Source: Argyresthia goedartella
Lineage: Eukaryota > Arthropoda > Insecta > Lepidoptera > Argyresthiidae
Reading direction: 5' to 3'
Assembly: GCA_949825045.1 (NCBI GenBank)
Contig: OX463812.1
Location: 2,340,661-2,404,660, forward strand
DNA: 64,000 nt
Shown piece after piece: positions 42,296 to 53,121 of this stretch; the first letter of the stretch is position 1, and every line of letters starts with the position of its first letter. The notes under the pieces were generated by a model, which saw nothing but the letters and a program-made list of their open reading frames with translations, did not search any database and was not told where the DNA came from. The translations under genes and the position numbers were made by a program.

Positions 42296-43517
42296 CAGTC
42301 AATTTCGATAGCATTTCACAATAATGTAAACAAGCCAATTTACACACGATTACGCCGTAACTACTTACATTTGAATATCAATCCTGAACACATTCACATA
42401 CCAAGGAATCATTTATTGTTCTAACATCATTTCGACACCAAGTAACTCCCCTAAGATAGTTATTTTATTGCAAAATTATCGGACGACGAATATTTCAATA
42501 GTTTGTAAAGTCATATAATTTTTTTACTCATCAAAGAGCATCAAAGTCTTATTGTCTTTGGAAAGTTAGTGTGGTTCATTCTTTTGAATCGATCCGATTC
42601 GATCGATCAATCGGTTTGATTGATAAAATAGTTAACTTACTCACAAAATTCGTAAAGGAAAAGTATAGAACAAAATATGTCGATGATCTCGCCGCATCGA
42701 AAGGTGTAACTGTGTTGCGCCTTCCTCCATATCACTGTGAGTTGAATACAATAGAACTGATTTGGGCACAGGTCAAATCTTACGTAGGGAGAAATAATAA
42801 ATATATTAAATTGGCAGAAATAAAAAATTTGCTAAAAGAAGGATTGGCGAGAGTCGGAGCAGAACAATGGGCTAAATGCGTCGGTCACGTTCAAAACGAA
42901 GAGGAACGTTGGAAAAAATTAGACGGCTTTATGGATATGGCTAGCGACGCTGTAACTTAGCCTTTTATTATAAATGTGACCGATGATGACACATCAAGTG
43001 TTGATGAATCTGTCACAAGCGAGTGACGCGCATCAGGTTGGGATATTTCTCTGTCTACGGTTATTTTCTATTCTACTAAATTTTCAAAAACAATTTAAAT
43101 TACGCGCCTACTCCTTGGTTTTGTACTACTTATAGAAAAAAATTGATCGAAAATCGACAGCAAACTTTGATCAATGCCTTTGACATCAGTGTATTCTATT
43201 CTATTTTTGTGAATGGCAGTTGGTTGCCTATCGACAAATTCTGCCAGTGTCAGGTGTAAGGCTTGACATGAATGATTAGACAAGCCAAGGAATTAACAGA
43301 CTACTCTGATGGAAATAATACTTGGTGAGTATTCTTTGTAGGATGTTAGTACATAAACATCTAAAACAAACACAAATAACTTGTTAGTATCTAACTATGC
43401 CTGCAAAAGACAAACAAAAAATATAGTAGGTACAACACTCAAATCTCACTCAATCATAGACAACTGTCAACTGACATTTTTGTTTACATTATTGTGAAAT
43501 GCTATCGAAATCGACTT
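42296..43517 (+). mobile_element. Tc1/mariner-like TIR element, internally deleted
   Basis: Inverted ends share a perfect core CGATAGCATTTCACAATAAT extending to TGTAAACAA (about 42307-42334 and 43483-43510), with AGTC outside it. TA dinucleotides lie at 42294-42295 and 43518-43519, as for Tc1/mariner. It carries only the C-terminal part of a transposase (next entry). Confidence 0.75.
42571..42960 (+). pseudogene. IS630/Tc1-like transposase, C-terminal fragment
   Basis: The frame contains LPPYHCELNTIELIWAQVKS, the third catalytic block of DDE_3-type transposases in which the acidic residue lies in ELNxIE, and a helical end to a TAG at 42958. The N-terminal DNA-binding region and the first two catalytic Asp residues are missing. 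The first dozen codons are not conserved. Confidence 0.7.
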
Positions 43518-43606
43518 TAAGAGCCATATACCCCTGCTGAGAAGTAACAAGACACGGTAATTATGATGATGAGTCCATAAGCTGTTTTAGTTATCAGTTA
43601 TCTTAC

Positions 43607-43730
43607 CATCCATCCTTTTCCTGCATCTTTATAGTAGGGGAAGGCATTACATATGTAATTGTAGATCTCATTTAACGTCATCTTGCCGCTTGGAGAACTG
43701 CTTATCGCTAGTCGTATCATGCTGGCATAA
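43607..43730 (-). CDS. FoxJ: FoxJ-like gene, exon 2 (first half of the forkhead domain)
   Basis: The acceptor TCCATTCCAG ends at 43731 and the donor GATG|GTAAGA starts at 43606; 124 nt. The exon enters with the last base of a Ser codon and reads [20 protein letters not shown], then [20 protein letters not shown] and Met: helices 1 and 2 of the winged-helix domain. FYY/[11 protein letters not shown] and KMTLxEIY are typical of FoxJ2/3. The Met before the exon 3 start stands where Lys is usual ([11 protein letters not shown]). Confidence 0.85.
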
Positions 43731-45084
43731 CTGGAATGGACAATAATGAATATTGAGTTTTTCAATTTAGTTGTCATTTTGTCTTCCTATTAGGATCCAA
43801 AAGGCCAGGACTTGTAGGTACAAATAATGTGCTAAACTCATCAATATAGCCAACTAAAAGAGGCATCATTGTATATGACATTGATTAATATGATCTTTGA
43901 CAACCGGTTTAGGCTAGCGGGTCGTGACCCTGCATATAAAGCCGACGTTCCTGGAATCCCGCTAAGGGCAAATATTTTTGTGTAAGGCATGAATATTTGT
44001 TTCTTAGTTGTGGATGTTTTCTAAGTATTTACATAAGTATTTATCTCTAATAAATATAACAATGTCTAGTACCCGTATCACAAGCCTTTTTGAGCTTTCT
44101 ATGGGCCTATAGTTCCATTTGTGTAAGATTATACTCTAATATTTATTATTTACTTATTTATTGAATTCTGTCAATTATTGTATAACTACAATTCCTATCT
44201 GCACCACTGTGCATGAATTCTGTTTTTCACCATTTAACTTGCCAGAGTGTGCAATCATCACTAATACAAATAGCCTCTGTACTGTCAAACCCAAAAATGC
44301 AAAATCGCCGCGTCAGTCACGGGGTCGCACGCGAACTCCGCCCGCTAACGTCCCGTTTCATTAAAATGACGATATCTCTATTTTTTCTATGGGAGCTCTC
44401 TAAGAAAGTTATATCGTTGGAATGGCTTTTAAATAAGCTACCGGATAAAAAAGAAAAGTCCAGTTTTGCCTAGCAATATATTTTAATTTTAAATCTAATT
44501 TTAATTTTATTTTAATTTTTTTTTTCCAATTATTGTAGAAAAAAATGAAAAATGAAAAAATATAGCATGTTTGTAGTTTATTTACATCTAAATACGTTAT
44601 CGCACATAAATAAATAACAATAACATGCCTCCCCATACAATAATCCTGGAAAGCAATCACCCCAACCACACCACCACTCAACAAGCGCTGGCACGTGACT
44701 GACGGCGCGATATTTCATTGCCTCGTTCAACCACTAATGCTTGCTTTAGGGTAGAAACAAAGGATGTTATGCCTTTCTCCTTCTTTCGCCAACGTTTAGT
44801 GGAAGTTTGAGCATGATAGACAAACGCTTTGATTAAATAACGGTCCTTATTTACCACCTTTAACGCATCGGTCAAAATGTGTCCGCGTGACAGTCTAGCG
44901 GATAGAGTGTGTTGACCAGTCCCAATTCTGATGCAATTGAATTCTTACGGCATTGGGAAATAGACTCTGACTGTGACTATAAATCAATCTATCTATCTAG
45001 CCTCCCCCACCCACTGTTGATGTTGAGTAAAGGCCTCCGCATCCTATGATGGTGAGCTGGTGAATATACCCGCTTGGTGTTTAC
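43731..45084 (-). other. FoxJ-like gene, intron 1
   Basis: The intron is 1354 nt. I see no intact element; a CG-rich patch near 44300-44350 and a possible retroposon tail at about 44890-45050 are noted. The minus ORFs at 44409-44875 lack any recognised domain. Confidence 0.6.
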
Positions 45085-45272
45085 CTGTAGGCAGGTTTGG
45101 CGTGTATCACTTTTGCGTTCTCCTTGAGGTCGTCTCGGTTGTTGTTCTCGAGCGTGTAGTTGTCGCGGTGCACGTCCTCATAGAGGAAGCGCGGGATGGG
45201 ACCGAGCGGGTTGTGTCGCGGCGGGCCCGGGCTGAATGCCGGCAGCCACTCCACCTCGGGGGAGTCACTCAT
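45085..45272 (-). CDS. FoxJ: FoxJ-like forkhead transcription factor, exon 1 (start of gene; whole-gene description)
   Basis: The gene runs minus from 45272 to 34995 in six coding exons: 188, 124, 147, 166, 75 and 206 nt, total 906 nt (301 aa) if the first exon 4 donor is used. An in-frame TGA lies 15-18 nt upstream of the ATG, so this start is well supported. Exon 1 encodes MSDSPEVEWLPAFSPGPPRH, an acidic/Pro-rich stretch, and ends at HAKPAY with the donor ACAG|GTAAAC (45084), splitting the Ser of KPAYSYASMI, the forkhead start. The forkhead (winged-helix) domain spans about residues 57-145. The product should be a nuclear sequence-specific DNA-binding factor. FoxJ2/3 is the closest class by motif; targets are unknown. 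It is shorter than vertebrate FoxJ2/3 proteins. Confidence 0.8.
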
Positions 45273-46056
45273 CGCGACCTCCCCGCCTCAGCCGCCGAGA
45301 CGCGACACCCGCGCACGATCACATTCACCCCTTGAAATCAGGCTTCACCACGAGCCGTCACAAAATAACATCGTACACGCAAAGCAGCGCACGGCGGTAA
45401 TCCAGGAGAGGCGGGCAAACGAATCCTGATGAATTGTCGGGCTACCTTTTATGAGGAACCTCGCTATTCATCGCTAGCTTCAAGGATCCTTGAAATGACG
45501 ACGCAAAGAAAATCTCTTTTTAGAAATAATTTCCGGGTGTGAATTGATGTGAATATTTTATGGTGCACGTAATTAGCCTGATTATTGCAGTTAAACACGA
45601 AAAACAACACAAACTCAAAGAAATAATTATTTTCTCAAATTATTATGACATTTGATACACCAAGGAAAATGGCGGAGGCATATGTTTTTTTTTCTTGGGC
45701 AAGTTCGAACAGTTCGGAGCAGTTAATTTCATATCAGTGGAAAGTGGTAGGCTGGCTGACTGAACTTGGCTGCTTTACTTTGCCTTGTTGTCTGGCTGAC
45801 TGGTTGTTTGGTTGGGTAGACACTCACCTAAGCCACACTTACAACAATACGATTCGGAATTCCGTTCTAGCAATACTACGCAGTGCTGCCAACAAACAAA
45901 ATCATTAAAAAAATTGACAGTTTCAAAGAAATGTTGGACGTGATAGGTCGCGTCTTGTGTTTATTTATCTAACGGTTTGTTGACAACGAAATCTCGTGGG
46001 AAAACATTGTGAATTTTCGTTCTAATACTGGTGATTAGTAAAAGTGATTTAGAACA
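45273..46056. promoter_or_regulatory. Shared 5' region between divergent FoxJ-like and myosin I genes
   Basis: The two start codons face away from each other across 784 bp, so the interval must hold both 5' UTRs and both promoters, or one bidirectional promoter. It is GC-rich next to FoxJ and AT-rich in the middle. An inferred 5' splice or TSS position cannot be read reliably. The plus ORF 45645-45908 is not supported. Confidence 0.65.
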
Positions 46057-46145
46057 ATGGCGACTCAGCCAGAAGTCGGTTTGTCAGACTTTGTCCTGCT
46101 GGACAATCTGACTACGGACACTTTTATGGAGAATTTGCATTTGAG
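46057..46145 (+). CDS. Myo31DF: Class I unconventional myosin (Myo1D/Myo31DF type), first coding exon
   Basis: The ATG at 46057 is preceded by an in-frame TGA 12 nt upstream. The exon reads MATQPEVGLSDFVLLDNLTT then DTFMENLHL and splits an Arg codon at the donor TTGAG|GTAAGA (46146). This matches the start of Myo1D/Myo1G family myosins (DFVLLD.VTM..FMENL.LR, followed in the next exon by FEKGRIYTYIG). In Drosophila Myo31DF this actin-based motor acts in cortical actin and left-right asymmetry. Only the N-terminal extension and the beginning of the motor domain are here; no further exon is seen to the right edge. Confidence 0.75.
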
Positions 46146-48235
46146 GTAAGAGATTATTATGTTCCGGTTTCTTTCTCGTTTTCGGTGTAAGATTGAGAAT
46201 GGAGATTAATCGTGATGTTTGCAATGGCAGTTGCTAAGCTAATAATAATAATAATAATCGTTTATTCTCAGGCAACATGACCCAACCTACCCTGGAGCTA
46301 ATGAAGTAAACAATTAGGTAGTAATTAATATAGTCTTCGCGATCTTGTCAGTTATTATTTAACAAAATAGCGCTACGCCTTTTCCCATACGGGGGGCAGA
46401 GGCATAATTGTGCCCACGTTGAGCTAGCTATGCACTACTCCTTTAGTTATTATTTAAAACTAAAAAATTGTATTGAAGACCCATTGCGCTGTTTATGTCT
46501 GTATAAGTCTGTTTATTGAGCAAAACAAACATAGTATATTCAGGACCGGAGAATCTGACCTTGTGGTGTATACCTTACTGCACACTTGTGCAAATGTTAC
46601 AATCAAACATAAAGCCTATAAGTAGTACACTACTCTAGTTTATATATTTTGGGCCTGCCGCCTTTTCTACATCCTAAGGCTAACGCATGACTGCCTCTAA
46701 AAGTGATCATTTTCGAAAATTTTATAAGTAAGGGCTTCCGCCCCCTTGTCAACACTCTGACCTAGTTCTCTCATTATTAGTCATTCAAATTGTCAATTAA
46801 TTCATAAATTTCAAATAATGAACAACTACAAAAAAATCAGGTTAATCATATTCAATTTACCAAGAGACAATACTGGACCTTGGCAGTCAACCATTATCAT
46901 AATTTTTTTTGAACACCTATTAAAATCTACTCTACTGGTTTTTGGTACTTAAAACTCTTAAAAATTTGGATTTAATGATAAAAATAATTAATAATTAATC
47001 CAATCATTCTTAATATCGTCTGTGGGGGCCATAAATATGGCCCTCGACTTTGAACCTTTTTGCTTGGTTCAAAACCTAAGAAAGATAAAAACCGGATTCC
47101 GGTTGCTCTCACAGATGAAGGATTAATAATATTATCATATACATAATACAATGCTATTTGGCTGACAGACAGTTGTCAATACACAGGCTAAACTGGTAGA
47201 CCGAGCTTCATGAAACCTTGTACAGGGATTCTTTATGTTGTGTAGGATGATAGCACTAAGAAGGGTTTTGACGAAATTCATCCCCTAAGAGGGGTAAATG
47301 GGGTTTACAGCTTATGTGAAAAGTTACAGAAGAAGATATGAATGTCATTCTACACAAGGCTAGTGAGTGAACAATTAACTTTTCTCCTCGATGGATTTGA
47401 CTTGTCCAAAAGCAAATTGGACTGGGTAGTCTAAAAAATCTTAATACATGGCAGATGCCATAATATACAAAAAAGCATTATCAGAATTGCATATTTCTAG
47501 CAAATATTAATAATAAATAGCACTAATAATATTTATCTTAAATCAATTAATGTAATATGGAGTCGCCTCACAATGTTTATGAACAACATGTGAAATAAAT
47601 CACGTGTTTTGACCATTCATGTAAGGTATTTATGTGTTGACTGTCCTAGTCCAGTAGCCGATTGTCTTGTATAGTAAATCAACAAGTCCTTTCATGGATC
47701 ATTAGAAATATCTACCAGTAAAGAGCAACCGCCTTATCTATTTGTAAGTCATGATGTCATCTCTGAAGTGTGTTATTATCTCGATGATTTTCCTGTCTTA
47801 ATAGCATTCCTTGTATCACCTTATAATATATATAAATATACCAAGCCCTGCTCGGAGGTTGGTTGCTGGAGATGGTCGCGCCGAAGACTTTGCGACATAG
47901 ATTCTTCAGTCAATTTTTTTTCATTAGAAACTGGATCTTCCTAGTGAGTGAAGTTGTCCGCGGCCTCTGTGTGCAAATATGGGTTGTATAGACTTGCCCG
48001 TCTATATGCCGGCCAGTCAAGCTGTCGACGGGGTCTGGGAGACGCGAGAGGGGGGGCTACTTGGCTCAAGGAGGAATAATTACCAGAGCGAAAAAGTGTT
48101 CGAGTTCAGATAAAATGAACCTTATGTCATTGTACATAAGAGTCACTGACAGTTCGATTCGCATACTTTTTCTACGCGTTATTATTCCTGCTTCCTACAT
48201 TGGCCGAAAATAGGATCGCGTCTATTCAACTCAAC
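46146..48235 (+). other. Start of myosin intron 1; no gene seen
   Basis: It contains an (AAT)n microsatellite at about 46239-46258 and repeat-like non-coding segments (for example 46360-46440 and 47150-47350) that I cannot assign to a family. The myosin exon encoding FEKGRIYT was looked for and not found here or further right. Confidence 0.5.
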
Positions 48236-48239
48236 TTAA

Positions 48240-48460
48240 AGGTGGGTCCAGACATTTTCTTTTGTCCGTAACGTACCTCCGTATCGTATCAGCATCGCGA
48301 TCCAAGAAGGCTAGTTTGGACGCCCTTGTGGTACGTTATGGTGGTACGGCGCTTCTCGATGGCAGCCGATCCGGGCGTCTAAACTAGCGTTCTTGGATCG
48401 CGACGCTCTGATACAATACGAAGGTACGTTACGGACAAAAGAACATGTCTGGACCCACCT
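48240..48460. mobile_element. Harbinger-like MITE, copy 1
   Basis: The ends AGGTGGGTCCAGACATTTTC and its inverted form GACATGTCTGGACCCACCT flank a palindromic body. The 3 bp direct repeat TAA lies on both sides (48237-48239, 48461-48463), fitting the TWA target of PIF/Harbinger. Copy 2 is at 53122-53265. Confidence 0.7.
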
Positions 48461-48545
48461 TAATCAACAACTTACTACATAACTCTCTTTTGCCGTTCAA
48501 ATGACAATAACAACAAATAACGCGGATGACGCAAGTTAACTCGCT

Positions 48546-48600
48546 ACCAAATTCCAAATGTCTTTATTACTGTAGATATTAACATATACTTAGCAATCGT
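48546..48600 (-). repeat. Short dispersed repeat shared with the Helitron-like element
   Basis: TTCCAAATGTCTTTATTACT and the following ATATACTTAGCAATCG are an inverted copy of about 42040-42090. Confidence 0.7.
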
Positions 48601-48734
48601 CATTTCTCCCACAGATTGATTTTTAGATCTCTTTTTAAAAATTGCTTATGCTTAACTAATACAAAATATAATATTTAGTCATTATCATAATTAATAAGCA
48701 GGAAAAAATAATTACAAAATTATTAACAGCAAGG

Positions 48735-49540
48735 TCTGTGTTGAGCCAGATTAACCCCATACAGACCCGTCATTTAAGTAATCTTGAACATTCTAATATC
48801 CCTTTTTCGACAAAGTCGCTTTAACATGGATTTTAAATTGCTCAAATGGCAATTTCAAGATCTCCAGAGGTATCTTGTTGTAGTAGAGTGCATTGACCCT
48901 TGAAAGAATTGCTAACCTTCGCGAGTCTAAACCGGGGCGCAAGTAGTTTGTGATTATTTCTTAGGTTAACATTACAGCTATCGCTAAGTCTGGGAAATTT
49001 TGTAAGGTTCTTGCGTACATACATTATATTTTCGAAAATAAATTGACTAGCTACAGTTAGTATGTCAATTTCCTTAAAAAGCTGTCTTAAGGAGTCTGTG
49101 CGTTTTAAATTATAAATTGCTCGAATAGCTCTTTTCTGTAAAATAAAAATAGTTTGAATATCCGCTGCTTTCCCCCACAACAAGATACCATAGGACATGA
49201 TACTATGAAAGTAACTAAAATATACTAGCCTAGATGTAGCCACATCCGTGTTTTGTCTGATGTTCCTAACGTAAGCCGCAGAACTTAATTTACCAGCCAA
49301 TTTTTCTATGTGGGGTCCCCACTGAAATTTGTTATCAATGGTTATTCCAAGAATCTTCGTGTCATTTACTAATTCTATCCTATTGCTGTCCAAAACTAAA
49401 CTGGTCCCAACTTGCCTGACATTTGGAAGTGAGAATTTGATACATTTGGTTTTACCAGCATTTAACAATAAATTGTTAACTGTGAACCAATTCAAGGCTA
49501 CTGTACTTATTGAAATGTAAATCGGGCTTAGGTGTCCCGC
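48735..49540 (-). pseudogene. Non-LTR retrotransposon 3' fragment, same family as 19.4-20.7 kb
   Basis: A 233-codon minus-strand frame reads LNWFTVNNLLLNAGKTKCIK, then KILGITIDNKFQWGPHIEKL, RLVYFSYFHSIMSYGILLW and LQKRAIRAIYNLKR. This is the RT thumb and C-terminal region. It ends in a shifted frame (SFKGQCTLLQQ). The upstream RT with the catalytic box is absent, which fits 5' truncation. Confidence 0.8.
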
Positions 49541-50398
49541 CACAAAGCGAAACTTAGTATATTACTATAATTTAGCCATTTAGTATCGAGTAGCAGAATT
49601 CTAAAAGGAGACCAAAATATTCCCGTGTAAGAGCGAGCAAAAGAGAGAGATACATAGCTGAGTTCAAACAAGCCGGTGGCATTTAATTCGTGGTACCGTT
49701 CGTGTAAAGTGGCGAACTCGTGACGCTTGACTTCGGCTCTTGAGTCGTACTATTCTCAAATCTTGTAAGATTTTAGATGGACAGGCAGATAGAGTATTCT
49801 CAATCCTAGTCATCTCAATAAGTCTTTGGATACGGAACCCCAAGAAATTACTATAAGATACAGAAGAGGATACAAAATACGAACGTAGCAGAGAAGTTTT
49901 CAGTCAGATGCAATAACCTCAATGCCATTACCAAAACGTCATTAAGTTCCGTATATTTTACCTAGTCTAAAATAAACGCCAACAAATTGTATATAGAGAA
50001 TTTGAAAATAATAAATTAGTATAAATTCATAACATTGATCATCATACTACCCATTCATTTCGAGTTTGCCGTCGCTGGCAGTTACAGAATGACGTCACAT
50101 GGACAGCTATTCGTACCGTCTCTTTGACAAAAAATTGTACTTTGTGGCAGAGGTGGCTCGTGACATTTTTTATGGGCGTTTACTAAAAATAAAAACGAAA
50201 AACCATTTCGCCGGTCTTTTTGGCGAGCGAAGAAATACTTCACATCTGCGAACGACATGTTTTTTTCACTTTTCACGTTTCCGTCCATGCAAATTAAGCA
50301 CCACTGCGGGCACCAGCTCTATATACCGGACACGGGAAATAAATTAATTTATTGCTGTCTTGACATACACACAATAATTCAGAGTTCTGTGTAGGGTT
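49541..50398. other. No gene seen (within myosin intron 1)
   Basis: Neither the ORF at 50082-50288 (minus) nor 50099-50347 (plus) has a recognisable domain; they overlap each other. Confidence 0.45.
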
Positions 50399-50823
50399 AG
50401 ATTAACCCTTAGGATTAACCCCATGCACTATTGTCATTTATGTCAACTTGAATATTGTAATATCCCGTTTTAGATTATAAAGTGGTTTTTACATAGGTTT
50501 TATATTGCTTATATGGCAATTTAAAATCCAGAGGTATCCTGTTGTAGTTGATAATGACCCTATGATAAATGATATGATAAATGATATGATAAATACCCTT
50601 GAACGAATTGCTAACCTTCGCGAGTCTCAACTGGGGTACAATTCTCAACCGCGGTGCAACTAGTCTTTGATTTATTTCTTACGTTTACATTACATATACA
50701 TAGTCAGGTCATAAGTTCTGTCACATGTGCAATATGAAATAATTTAGACATGTTTATTATTTATGTAAACATTTATATAGCAAAATGAACTTAATAAAAC
50801 ATAGATTCTTATGGTAATAAAGT

Positions 50824-52703
50824 TTATTCAAAATGACCCCCGCGATTTTGAATACAGGCCTTTATTCTGCGCGGCCAGTCGTCTATCGCAGCACGAACGA
50901 GGTCCATGTCAATATCGGCGGCTGCCTTAATCAAGGATGCCTTGAGTGACTCCAAATCAGGATGAGGCTTTGAGCAGGCCTTTTCCTCCAAGTGTTGCCA
51001 TATCTTGTAATCTAACGGACTCAAATCTGGACTGGAGGAGGGCCAGTCTTCGTGCCGGATGAAGTCGATTTCACGCGCCGCCAGCCAGTCTTGTGCGCTT
51101 TTCGCTTTATGAGCTGGCGCAGAATCTTGTTGGGATATCCAGTGCCTGTTATTAAACATGGTATGAGAAACAGGTTCCACAAGGTTCTTGAGGACTGTAT
51201 TTTGATACACAACTGCATTCGTTTTTACGCCTTTCTCACAAAAATGTACCTCAGTTAAGCCCCAATAAGAGTCTCCCAACCAAACCATGAGCGAGGATAG
51301 AAAATGACCTCGTTGGATACGCGGAATACGGTTGCTCGCTTCTTCACTGCTGTGTGCGTACACCTTATCATTTTGTTTGTTGTAGCTCTCTTCCACGGTG
51401 AAAATTTTTTCATCCGAAAAAAGAATCTCCCGATGCTTTTTTCCCGCGTAGCGCTTCAACAAAGCGCGGCATCTCTTCAGTCCATTAAACGAGCGTCAAT
51501 TGTCAATTGTAAGACGGGCTGGTTTCCGCAACTCGACGACTAAAGCGCCTATTTTGCGTGTGGGTGGGAATGCGACATCATTCGAGCCAACCCAACTCCT
51601 CCAGGAACGCCAGTAGGCCCTTTACGTTACCGACTATCCCTGGAAGGTCCCTCGATTGACCGAGGTGTTTAGCCCTGTAGTCCGCTACTCCTGTGCACTC
51701 CATGAGGACGTGAGCAGCCGTTTCTTCTGCCTCCAAGCAGGCTCTGCAAAGGGGGCTGTCGGTAACACCTAGGACATATAGATGTTTATTAAAGAAACCA
51801 TGGCCAGTAAGTGCTGCAGTTACCAGTCGCATGCGCGGCCTACTAAGTCGAAGCAAGGTCTTAGCCAGCCTAGCGCTAGGGGACGGCAAGGCCAGCTTGG
51901 CCTGCCTGCACTCCTCATGGTTTGTCCAAAGAGTGGCATGATCATTCCTGGTCGACTCTCTCAGAAATGAGCGTACCATCTTGAAGGGAAGAGGGATGAT
52001 AGGTTCGGGACCATACGCTGTCAAGCTAGATCCTTTACGCGCCAACTCATCCGCTGCATCGTTACCTCTTGATCCGCTGTGTCCTTTTATCCATTGAAGG
52101 ATTACGCGGTTATGTTGACATACCTCCATTAGTCGTTTGTGACACTCGTAGATTAGCCCTGAGTTAATAGTGTTGCTATTTAGGGCTTGTAGGACGGCCA
52201 TGCTATCCGAGAGGATTCGAATGGAGGAATCTCTTACCTTTCTCGATGCTATGGCATTAGCGGCCGAGATGATGCCCATGCATTCAGCTTGAAAGACAGT
52301 ATTATGGGCACCCAGTGGAATGGCTATCTTTAAACGAGCGTCCAAACGATGTCCTGTTTTTCTTCGATATGCCCTAAGCCCTAAGTCTTCATTTAACACC
52401 CTTTTCACCGTGGTCCTGCTTAACCCCATCTGAAGGGCCAACAGTTTCTGCTTACGTATGGGATTTCTTTGAATTCGCACCTTCACAGCTTTTATCACTG
52501 CTGGAGTCCTAACAGAGCGAGGGCGACCACTTCTTGACCTGTCATCTACACTAGAGTCTTCATTGTATCGTTTTATGGCACGATAAACGAATCTTTTGAT
52601 TATATTCAAATTTTTCAGTAAGTCGAAAATCTGAATTGGCGCGTAACCTCAACGATGCAACGCAATAACTGCGACACGGTCTTCTTTAAGTGTCCACTCC
52701 ATA
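50824..52703 (-). pseudogene. maT (DD37D) transposase, disrupted
   Basis: The gene starts at 52703 (MEWTLKEDRVAVIALHR, then an in-frame TGA) and carries two helix-turn-helix motifs (YRAIKRYNEDSS and GRPRSVRT) before the LINE insertion at 52329. After the insertion, 51484-50824 carries ILFSDEKIF (first Asp), ISQQDSAPAHKAK (second Asp) and SPDLSPLDYKIW (third Asp); I count 37 residues between the second and third. The C-terminus ends CIQNRGGHFE. The stop codon and the LINE insert make it inactive. Confidence 0.85.
51498..52329 (-). mobile_element. 5'-truncated LINE insertion (RNase H end) in the maT transposase
   Basis: TTAAACGAGCGTC is present at 51485-51497 and 52330-52342, the 13 bp target-site duplication. 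The insert encodes, on the minus strand, LGAHNTVFQAECMGIISAAN, ILQWIKGHSGSRGNDAADEL and a C-terminal zinc-knuckle-like CRACLEAEETAAHVLMEC, ending LEELGWLE. It is the same family as the LINE in FoxJ intron 2. Confidence 0.9.
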
Positions 52704-53121
52704 TTTAAAAATGAGGAAAATTCTAAAAAGTACACATTTTTATTTTCATGAAAAATTAGAAATTCGAATTCAATAAACTTTTTTGTGGCCAGCGTTCTAA
52801 ATTCAAAAGTTTTTATTGTGTGACAGAACTTATGACCTGACTGTGTATATCGCTTATTTTGGAAAATGTTGAAAGGTAGCGTAGAAACATTTTGGAAAAT
52901 AAATTGACTTGCTACCGTTAGTATGTCAATTTATTTAAATAGTTCTCTTAGGGAGTCTGTGCGTTTAAAAGTATCTACTAAATTGCTCGAATAGTATTAT
53001 TCTATAGTATAAAAGTAAATAGGACATGACGCTATGAAAGTTACTAAAATAGACTAACATAGCTATAGCATAAATAAACATCTCTTTCGATAGATATTTG
53101 ATTAATAAAAAAAGTTCTTTA

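Larger units (their letters stand above)
37403..43606 (-). other. FoxJ-like gene, intron 2 (6.2 kb), dense with transposons
   Basis: The intron separates the GKGWM and NSIRHNLS codons of the forkhead domain. It contains a LINE (37790-41740), a Helitron-like element (41837-42165) and a TIR element (42296-43517). The 37403-37790 and 43518-43606 edges show no named repeat. Confidence 0.75.
50699..52845 (-). mobile_element. maT-type mariner element (DD37D) with a LINE insertion
   Basis: The ends CATAGTCAGGTCATAAGTTC and the inverted GAACTTATGACCTGACTGTG are near-perfect TIRs, flanked by TA (in TATA) on both sides. Its minus-strand transposase gene is split by an 832 bp LINE piece (51498-52329) with a 13 bp target-site duplication. 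Without it the element is about 1.3 kb, the normal length for mariner. Confidence 0.85.
50399..53060 (-). pseudogene. LINE 3' fragment, second copy, split by the maT transposon
   Basis: 50399-50698 and 52846-53060 together align with the 3' region of the LINE at 48735-49250. Shared marks are TTGCTAACCTTCGCGAGTCT on the left and AGGGAGTCTGTGCGTTTAAA on the right. The maT element (50699-52845) sits between them, so it inserted into this LINE copy. Confidence 0.8.

Noticed and set aside
44409..44875. Two minus-strand ORFs in FoxJ intron 1 that resemble a transposase end
   Set aside because: No catalytic or domain motif could be recognised, and there are no flanking repeats.
45060..45429. Plus-strand ORFs over FoxJ exon 1
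   Set aside because: They are shadows of the minus-strand coding exon, which has a start, an upstream stop and a matching donor.
51578..52609. 343-codon protein with helix-turn-helix and RNase H as a novel enzyme
   Set aside because: The 13 bp target-site duplication shows that a LINE was inserted in a maT transposase; the fusion is recorded as a finding but not called as a gene.
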